NCBI GenBank assembly: GCA_036336695.1
Contig: JAYZFQ010000127.1
Coordinates: 1 to 11,189, forward strand
Direction: 5' to 3'
Origin: GCA-2729515 sp036336695
GTDB lineage: Bacteria; Myxococcota_A; UBA9160; SMWR01
Length of the DNA stretch: 11,189 nt
Below are positions 6,339 through 11,189 of this stretch, in pieces. The stretch's first letter is position 1. Every line of letters begins with the position of its first letter. The translations under genes were made by a program, and so were the position numbers. Below the pieces are notes generated by a model. That model saw nothing but the letters and a program-made list of their open reading frames with translations. It did no database searches and was not told where the DNA came from.

Positions 6339-8611
6339 TGCGCCGGCGAATCGCGATCTACGGGGCCACCCCGGAGGCGCTGGACCTCGTTCCGCTGCTG
6401 CTGGCCAACCCGGCCATCGAGATCACCGGCGTCGTAGACCTCGAGTCGGCGGCGCCGGCGGAACGACTCGCGTCCCTGCCAGCCGAGACGCGCCATGCGC
6501 TTCGGGGGCGCCTCGGGGACGACGCCGAAGCACTGGCCGGCGACCCGGACCTCTTCGCGGTAGTGGACGCGACCGGAGCGGTTCCCGAAGCATTTCCGGG
6601 ACTGGTCGAACGGGGCGTACAGATCGTGACCCCCCTCGTGGCCCGTCTGCTCTGGTGCTACGGAGCCGGAGACCAGAAGTCCGAACTCCTCCGAGCCCTC
6701 CAGGAAGTCGTCGCATCCTACAACCTGACCGTCGACCCGAGCGCCCTGTTCGAGCGCATGCTCGAGATCGCGCTGGGTGTCACCGGTGCCGACGGCGGAT
6801 CCCTGCTGCTGCTGGACGAAGACACGGGCGAGCTTCGCGTCCGCGTCGCGGTGGGGATCGAACCGGAACTCTGGGACAAAATCCGGCTACCGGTTGGTGA
6901 AGGCATCGCCGGACGCGTAGCCGAAGACGCCCAGCCCCTCCGCGTCATCGGAAAAGCGGACCCCCAGCGCTTCAAGATCGTGCGCGAGCGCCTCGACATC
7001 GAAGCGTCGGTCAGTGTTCCGCTCGTTCACGACGGCAACGTTCTCGGCGTGCTGAACCTCCACCACGGGGCCCGGCGAGATGCGTTCGACGAGGCCGACC
7101 TCGCCTTCGCCGAGCAACTCGCCCGGCTCGATGCGCAGATCATTGCCCGCGCCCAGCAGCACGAAGCCCTGCAAGGGCAGGCCGCGCGTTATACCGCCGC
7201 ACGGGAGGTCCGCGCCGTGCTGGGCGGCCACGGCCCCCTGCCCGAACGCCTGGCACGGCTGTGCCGGGTGGTCAGCGCCCGGAGCGGATCGGGGATCGTA
7301 CACCTCTACCTGCACGAACCCGCGGAGACCGAAATTTCCCTGGCCGCCAGCTCGCTCGAAGGCCCTGCTCTCGGCGAAGAGATCCGCGTACCGTTCGGTC
7401 ACGGAATCGACGGCGAGGCGGCGCGCACGCGAGAACCGGTGGTCCTCCGCACACGCAGCGACCTGGCCTACGCCGCACTTCCCCTCCTCGCCGACAACGA
7501 TCTGGTCGGCGTCCTGACGCTGCAAGCCGGCGCCGCGCCGCCCGAGGGTGGAGATTTCGAAACCGCCCTGTTCGAGATGGCCGCCGCCGCCGCCGAGGAG
7601 ATCGCGGCACTGCGGCACGCAGAGCGCATTGCCGCCCGGGCCGCACGTCTGGGTGCCATCAACGACGCCGGCATCCAGATCATGGCGCTCAGCGACCCCG
7701 CCGCGATCCTCCGGCAAGGCACCTCTTCGGCCGCCATGGGCCTCGACGCCGACCATGCCGTGCTGCGACTCCGCGACGAGGGAGCGGACCGCTTCGCGAT
7801 CCGTTCCTATTTCGGTTCCGCCGATGGACAGTTCCAGGATCGTCTCTTCCGGCTGGACAAGCGTGTCTCCGTTGCGGTGCTCAAGCGCCGCGCACCGGTC
7901 CTGGCACCGGACCTCAGCCAGGACCCGGCCTTCGCCGAGTTCTCTCCCGACGTCGCGTCGGCCATTGCGGTACCGATCCAGCGGGACGGCAACCCCATCG
8001 GCACCCTCGCCCTCTACGACAAGCTCTCAGCCGAGCACTTCGCGCCTCGGGCATTCACGGAAAACGACCTCGAACTGCTCGCGAAGTTCGCATCGAACCT
8101 CGAGAGCGCCCTGGCGAACGTCCAGTTCGTCTGGCGCGCCCGCCAGTTCCGAAGCTTCGACGATGCAACCGGACTCCCGAATCGCGCTTACCTCGACCGC
8201 CGCCTGCGCGAGGAAATTGCACGCTCCCGGGGACGCCACGGAACCGTGGCGGTCGCGGCCTGCCGAATCGAAAACCACGCCGAACTCCTGGCGCGGCGCG
8301 GGTCCCGGTTTACCGAAAGCGTGGTTCAGCGAGTCGCCGATTCGCTGCGGACGCACCTGCGCGACTTCGACGTCGCGGGACGCATCGGGGACTTCGAGTT
8401 CGCAGTCCTCCTCCCAGACCCGGGTCCGGCGCCCGCCGATCGGGTCTCGGAACTCGCGCGAAGTCTTGCCGAAGACCTGATGAAGGACGACGCCCTCAAC
8501 GATCCGGTGCGGGTCGGCCTCGCCCTGGGCTACGCCGTCCACCCCGAAGACGGGGACGACGCCGAGACCCTGCTCGAAAATGCAGCGGAGCCCAGGATCC
8601 GGATGGTCTGA
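6338..8611 (+). CDS. Rossmann-like / triple GAF / degenerate GGDEF signalling protein
   Basis: 757 residues, cytoplasmic, with no membrane segment seen. Residues 1-105 look like a Rossmann nucleotide-binding fold (IAIYGATPEALDL, then GVVDLES, then FAVVDATG). Three GAF ligand-sensing domains follow: about 125-275 (LPVGEGIAGRVAE), about 297-425 (VPFGHGIDGEAA) and about 440-598 (AIAVPIQRDGNPIGTLALY). A GGDEF-family domain spans 605-757, beginning DDATGLPNRAYL. The diguanylate cyclase site is degenerate: GG(D/E)EF reads GDFEF (684-688), the first metal Asp aligns with R643, the FK pair with H647-A648 and the substrate N/D with L651-A652. An RxxD motif, RDFD (675-678), lies exactly five residues before GDFEF, the spacing of the inhibitory c-di-GMP site. 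Likely role: a receptor for c-di-GMP and other ligands, not a synthase. The ATG overlaps the GTPase stop, so the two are probably co-translated. The nearest GGAG is 14 bases upstream, which is weak. Confidence 0.88.
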   Translation: MRRRIAIYGATPEALDLVPLLLANPAIEITGVVDLESAAPAERLASLPAETRHALRGRLGDDAEALAGDPDLFAVVDATGAVPEAFPGLVERGVQIVTPLVARLLWCYGAGDQKSELLRALQEVVASYNLTVDPSALFERMLEIALGVTGADGGSLLLLDEDTGELRVRVAVGIEPELWDKIRLPVGEGIAGRVAEDAQPLRVIGKADPQRFKIVRERLDIEASVSVPLVHDGNVLGVLNLHHGARRDAFDEADLAFAEQLARLDAQIIARAQQHEALQGQAARYTAAREVRAVLGGHGPLPERLARLCRVVSARSGSGIVHLYLHEPAETEISLAASSLEGPALGEEIRVPFGHGIDGEAARTREPVVLRTRSDLAYAALPLLADNDLVGVLTLQAGAAPPEGGDFETALFEMAAAAAEEIAALRHAERIAARAARLGAINDAGIQIMALSDPAAILRQGTSSAAMGLDADHAVLRLRDEGADRFAIRSYFGSADGQFQDRLFRLDKRVSVAVLKRRAPVLAPDLSQDPAFAEFSPDVASAIAVPIQRDGNPIGTLALYDKLSAEHFAPRAFTENDLELLAKFASNLESALANVQFVWRARQFRSFDDATGLPNRAYLDRRLREEIARSRGRHGTVAVAACRIENHAELLARRGSRFTESVVQRVADSLRTHLRDFDVAGRIGDFEFAVLLPDPGPAPADRVSELARSLAEDLMKDDALNDPVRVGLALGYAVHPEDGDDAETLLENAAEPRIRMV

Positions 8612-8612
8612 C

Positions 8613-8634
8613 CCGGGCTGCGCCTCAGCCCCGG
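8613..8634. terminator. Candidate shared terminator hairpin between convergent genes
   Basis: CCGGGCTG (8613-8620) can pair with CAGCCCCGG (8626-8634), with one bulged C and a 5-base loop. It spans the 13-base gap between the stop codons of the + and - strand blocks and runs into the last codons of sat. No T-tract follows on either strand, so it is a weak or Rho-assisted candidate only. Confidence 0.35.
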
Positions 8635-9887
8635 AAGGCCTCGATCAGGATGTCCGCCGTCTCGGGTCGCATGATCCGCGCATCCGGCCGCTCCCCCGCA
8701 CGCAACTGCTCGCGCACCTTGGTGCCGCTGATCGTGTACGGCTTCTCGTCCGGGTGACTCTCCGTGAGATCCACGCGGCCGAGCGATTCGTAGAAGGCCG
8801 CGAAGCCGATCTTGCACGGTGTGAGATGCAGTTCCCCGGCGAGTTCTCCGAAGATCTCCTGGGCATCGAAGTCGCCCCAGATCGGCGTACCGTCTTCGTA
8901 GGGAGCGTCGGCGTGCTTGCGCCCGATCACCAGGTCGCTGAAACCGTAGTTCTGGCGGTAGATCGCGTGCATGACGGCCTCGCTGGGCCCGCCGTAGAAC
9001 ATCTTGATGTCGAGTCCGATCAATTCGAACACGTCATTGATGTCGTAGCCGGCCGCTTCCCACAGGGCCTCCTGCTTGTCGCCCTGGCCCAGCAGGGCCC
9101 GCTCGTGGAGCACCTGGTAGCAGCGCATGCGGGTGGCGGCGGGGACGTCGTCCCCCTTCAACTCACCCACCAGCGGGTTGAGCACGACTCCCGTGAAATG
9201 CCCGGCGCCCGTCAGCCGTTCGGCACCCGCAACGAGCGCGTACTCGTGGGCACGGTGCAGCGGGTTCCGCGTCTGGAAGGCCAGTGCGCGCTCCCACTTC
9301 CGCTCCCGAATCAGCGCACGAACCATGCGGGGCGACAGCATGTACCGCCCGTACCCCTCGTCGTGCACCTGGGGCAGCGCGCGGAGTCTTCCACCCACCA
9401 ACTGGGTCCGCGGATCCTTCTCGATGGCGCGGCCGCCCGGATGATCGAAGCGCTCCGTCCTGTAGACGCTCTTCACGTAGTGGGCCTTGTCCCAGGCAAA
9501 TACGTCGACCTCGTCCAGGATCGCGATGGGAGCGTCGTTTTCGTTTACCAGGACGGCCGAGTCACCGCCGGATAGGGCCGCCGCCTCGGTGTCCGTCGCC
9601 GGAAGCGAAATGGGAATCGTCCACGCATAGGGGCGCCCATCGACCAGAATCCGCTGCTCATCGAGCACGCGGTTCCACGCCTCCGCGTTCATCGGACCCT
9701 CGAGGGGGGAAAGCCCGCCGTCGGCGAAGCGGTGGACCGCAGAGACGTCCGCGCGAGAAACCTGCACCCGGGGAAGCTTCGCCGCTTCTTCGAGAAACCG
9801 TCGGCGCTCCTTGAGCGGAACGACCCGGTCCACGGGATGTTCGAGTCCACCGTGGACGGGAACCAGATCTGCCTGCTTCGACGACAT
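8625..9887 (-). CDS. sat: ATP sulfurylase (sulfate adenylyltransferase), single-chain type
   Basis: 420 residues. The enzyme makes adenosine 5'-phosphosulfate and pyrophosphate from sulfate and ATP, the entry step of sulfate activation. Motifs seen: LVPVHGG (8-14) and GGLSPLEGPM (57-66) of the N-terminal domain, the ATP-binding QTRNPLHRAHEY (205-216) with its HxxH pair H211/H214, GRKHAD (322-327; the more usual form is GRDHAG), the C-terminal WGDFDAQEIF (337-346) and ISGTKVRE (386-393). No APS kinase domain is fused on. The frame is open upstream to 10313, but homology starts at this ATG, and GGGAG lies about 12 bases before it. The lipoprotein gene ends 32 bases upstream on the same strand, so one transcript is likely. 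Whether it serves assimilation or dissimilation cannot be told from the gene alone; the JAMM neighbour favours assimilation. Confidence 0.93.
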   Translation of the reverse strand: MSSKQADLVPVHGGLEHPVDRVVPLKERRRFLEEAAKLPRVQVSRADVSAVHRFADGGLSPLEGPMNAEAWNRVLDEQRILVDGRPYAWTIPISLPATDTEAAALSGGDSAVLVNENDAPIAILDEVDVFAWDKAHYVKSVYRTERFDHPGGRAIEKDPRTQLVGGRLRALPQVHDEGYGRYMLSPRMVRALIRERKWERALAFQTRNPLHRAHEYALVAGAERLTGAGHFTGVVLNPLVGELKGDDVPAATRMRCYQVLHERALLGQGDKQEALWEAAGYDINDVFELIGLDIKMFYGGPSEAVMHAIYRQNYGFSDLVIGRKHADAPYEDGTPIWGDFDAQEIFGELAGELHLTPCKIGFAAFYESLGRVDLTESHPDEKPYTISGTKVREQLRAGERPDARIMRPETADILIEAFRG

Positions 9888-9919
9888 GTTCAAAGGAATC
9901 TCCCGACTTTCTCGACAAC

Positions 9920-10978
9920 TCACCACACGGGGTCCGTGCCACCGCCGTCGGTGAATAGCACGCGGTCCCCCGTCCCGTCGAAGCGGCGCACATGGAACCT
10001 CTGGTCGGACCCGGTATCGGACACGTAGATCACGAGGCGACCATCCGGGGAAAAGCTCGGCTGGACCTCGTTGAAATTCCCGGTGCCGACACGGCGCCGG
10101 CCGCTCCCATCCGGCCGAACCCGGTGGAGCGCCCAGCGCCGACCGATACGCGCCGTATAGACCACCCACTCCGAATCGGGAGAGAAGGCCGGATCTCGGC
10201 CCGGACCCAGGCGCCGCACCTCGCCGCCCAGCACGGGGCTCCGGCTCATCAGAACGTCCTGCCCGCGCTCGGTGACGGCAGCCCAGACCACCGAACTCCC
10301 ATCCGGGGCGCACGCCGGCGCGTAGTCGGACGGCCCCTCGGTCAGGACCGTGCGGCCGTTTCCCCCAGGACCCGTGATGACGAGTCGCGAGCGGGGGCGC
10401 TTCGCGTCCAGGTCGGTCGCCACGAAGACGAAGCGGCCCTCCGGCCCGAAACAGCCGTCCGCATGCACGCTCGGTCCGCGGGTCAACCGCTGGATCTCCC
10501 CACCATCCAGCTTGAGCAAGAAGAGCTGCCGCAAGCCATCCACCAGTTGGGTAAAGATCAGGCGCCCCCCATCGGGCGACCGCGCGCGCGGCACCGTGCC
10601 GGGCACCAGACCCAGGCCCCGGATGCTGCCAGTCCGAGCGTCACCGAGCACCATGCGGCCCGGAAAGCGCTCCTCCTGCTGCTGCACGACACTTTTCTTC
10701 TCCTGGCTGCCCGCAACGCCCAGGATCCGCCCCATGTAGTCCTTGAAATCGTCGACACTCGGCATGCCCTGGGGCGTCGTCCGCCCCTGTCCGTACGCCT
10801 CATCCACGATTTCACCGCGGCCCCGAAGCGCCTCGGCATCGAACCAACGCAGGGCAATCACGCGATCCGGCAGTTCCGACTGCGGAATGCCACTGCAACC
10901 ACCCACCAGCAGCGCCAGGGCCACCGCGACATGAACGCGACCGCGGCGGGGACTCGGTGTCGCGACCCCGTCGGTCAC
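9920..10978 (-). CDS. Predicted lipoprotein with TolB-like (PD40) beta-propeller repeats
   Basis: 352 residues, function unknown. The N-terminus has an Arg-rich n-region (RRGR, 11-14), a hydrophobic stretch and a lipobox VGGC, with Cys28 as the likely lipidated residue, so the mature protein should be membrane-anchored in the envelope. From about 131 there are five WD40/PD40-like repeats with the xxSPDGxxIxYxS signature: RSPDGGRLIFT (133-143), FGPEGRFVFVA (177-187), CAPDGSSVVWA (223-233), FSPDSEWVVYT (265-275) and FSPDGRLVIYVSD (309-321). Such blades form a propeller used for protein or ligand binding, as in TolB. Residues 30-125 hold no domain I know, and the QEEKK-type charged part near 92-105 looks helical. 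The start is GTG, overlapping the upstream stop as GTGA. No Shine-Dalgarno is visible, so translation is probably coupled to the JAMM gene. It is not TolB itself: no pal or tol genes are adjacent. Confidence 0.85.
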   Translation of the reverse strand: MTDGVATPSPRRGRVHVAVALALLVGGCSGIPQSELPDRVIALRWFDAEALRGRGEIVDEAYGQGRTTPQGMPSVDDFKDYMGRILGVAGSQEKKSVVQQQEERFPGRMVLGDARTGSIRGLGLVPGTVPRARSPDGGRLIFTQLVDGLRQLFLLKLDGGEIQRLTRGPSVHADGCFGPEGRFVFVATDLDAKRPRSRLVITGPGGNGRTVLTEGPSDYAPACAPDGSSVVWAAVTERGQDVLMSRSPVLGGEVRRLGPGRDPAFSPDSEWVVYTARIGRRWALHRVRPDGSGRRRVGTGNFNEVQPSFSPDGRLVIYVSDTGSDQRFHVRRFDGTGDRVLFTDGGGTDPVW

Positions 10979-11189
10979 GTAGCGGACACGGTCACGGGGT
11001 AGCCGACGAAGGGTTGACCGATGCCGTCGCGCCGAAAGATCCCGGCCTCGAGGTGCTCTTCCCGAACGGAGATCACGACCTGCTCTGCATCGGGAAACTG
11101 GGACAGTTCCACGAGTTCCAGGTCGACATCGGACAGGTAGCAGGCAACGCCGACGTGGGAGTGGTAAACGGCCGTGACGCGTTCCCCCG
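10975..11189 (-). CDS. JAMM/MPN-family (M67) metallopeptidase, C-terminal part
   Basis: The frame is open from the right edge to TGA at 10975-10977, leaving 70 residues of a gene that starts beyond the window. The fragment shows the zinc-binding JAMM signature H-x-H-x7-S-x2-D: YHSHVGVACYLSDVD, with H9, H11, S19 and D22 of the fragment (H-S-H at 11155-11163). Val replaces the Pro that usually follows HSH. The remainder, with the strands VVISV and FVGYPVTVSA, fits the end of an MPN domain. Bacterial single-domain JAMM proteins cleave peptides or modified sulfur-carrier proteins at their C-terminus; Mec of mycobacteria frees cysteine from CysO. The downstream sat gene makes a sulfur role plausible. 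The catalytic Glu lies outside the window, so activity cannot be judged. The stop overlaps the lipoprotein GTG as GTGA. Confidence 0.85.
   Translation of the reverse strand, partial: GERVTAVYHSHVGVACYLSDVDLELVELSQFPDAEQVVISVREEHLEAGIFRRDGIGQPFVGYPVTVSAT

Noticed and set aside
7575..7602. Run of GCC repeats
   Set aside because: It encodes a short poly-Ala helix segment in the GAF-domain protein and is a codon-level effect of high GC.
7261..8757. 498-codon + strand frame overlapping the GAF/GGDEF-like gene and sat
   Set aside because: Arg/Pro-rich low-complexity translation with no domain. It overlaps well-supported genes on both strands.
8580..9575. 331-codon + strand frame opposite sat
   Set aside because: It mirrors the conserved Sat codons and has no ribosome site or recognisable domain of its own.
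9888..10313. N-terminal extension of sat to GTG 10313 (562 codons)
   Set aside because: The added 142 residues are Arg/Gly-rich without homology and overlap the lipoprotein gene. Sat homology begins at the ATG at 9887.
9992..11002. 336-codon + strand frame opposite the propeller lipoprotein
   Set aside because: No motif, Arg/Pro/His-rich shadow. The - strand frame has a lipobox and five propeller repeats.

Overview
The window is GC-rich, densely packed bacterial chromosome with gaps of at most 55 bases between genes. There are two converging blocks: seven genes on the + strand (2-8611) and three on the - strand (8625-11189), separated by 13 bases. The gene at each end is cut by the window edge. 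High GC, an MglA-type Ras-like GTPase, a GAF/GGDEF-type regulator and a nadC-birA-coaX cofactor block together suggest an uncultured or little-studied relative of the Myxococcota/Desulfobacterota ('Deltaproteobacteria'). This is inference; there is no rRNA to settle it. I see no tRNA, rRNA, CRISPR array, insertion sequence or phage gene.

Region 1 (2-2240) is a cofactor block: the end of nadC (NAD synthesis), birA (biotin-protein ligase/repressor) and coaX (type III pantothenate kinase, CoA synthesis). Starts overlap the preceding stop (TGATG, ATGA), so the genes are probably translationally coupled. Region 2 (2237-4291) is an EF-G paralogue of the EF-G-2 type. It keeps the ribosome-facing domain IV but has a changed GTPase centre: the catalytic His is Asp and NKxD is NNMD.

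Region 3 (4347-8611) is the most interesting part: three abutting or overlapping genes for (i) an alpha-helical repeat protein, (ii) an MglA-like small GTPase with a 115-residue extra tail, and (iii) a Rossmann-GAF-GAF-GAF-GGDEF-like protein. In the GTPase, the residues matching MglA G21, R53, T54 and Q82, which are important for nucleotide switching and hydrolysis, are all replaced. In the third protein the diguanylate cyclase active site is destroyed, but a correctly spaced RxxD c-di-GMP-binding motif is kept. A sensible hypothesis is a signalling module in which a GTP-locked or slow GTPase and a c-di-GMP/small-ligand receptor act with a helical-repeat adaptor, perhaps on polarity or motility. 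No MglB/roadblock partner is present here.

Region 4 (- strand, 8625-11189), in transcription order, holds the end of a JAMM/M67 metallopeptidase, a beta-propeller lipoprotein and a divergent ATP sulfurylase. A JAMM peptidase beside sat suggests sulfur assimilation into cysteine through a sulfur-carrier protein (Mec/CysO logic). The partner genes would lie beyond the right edge.
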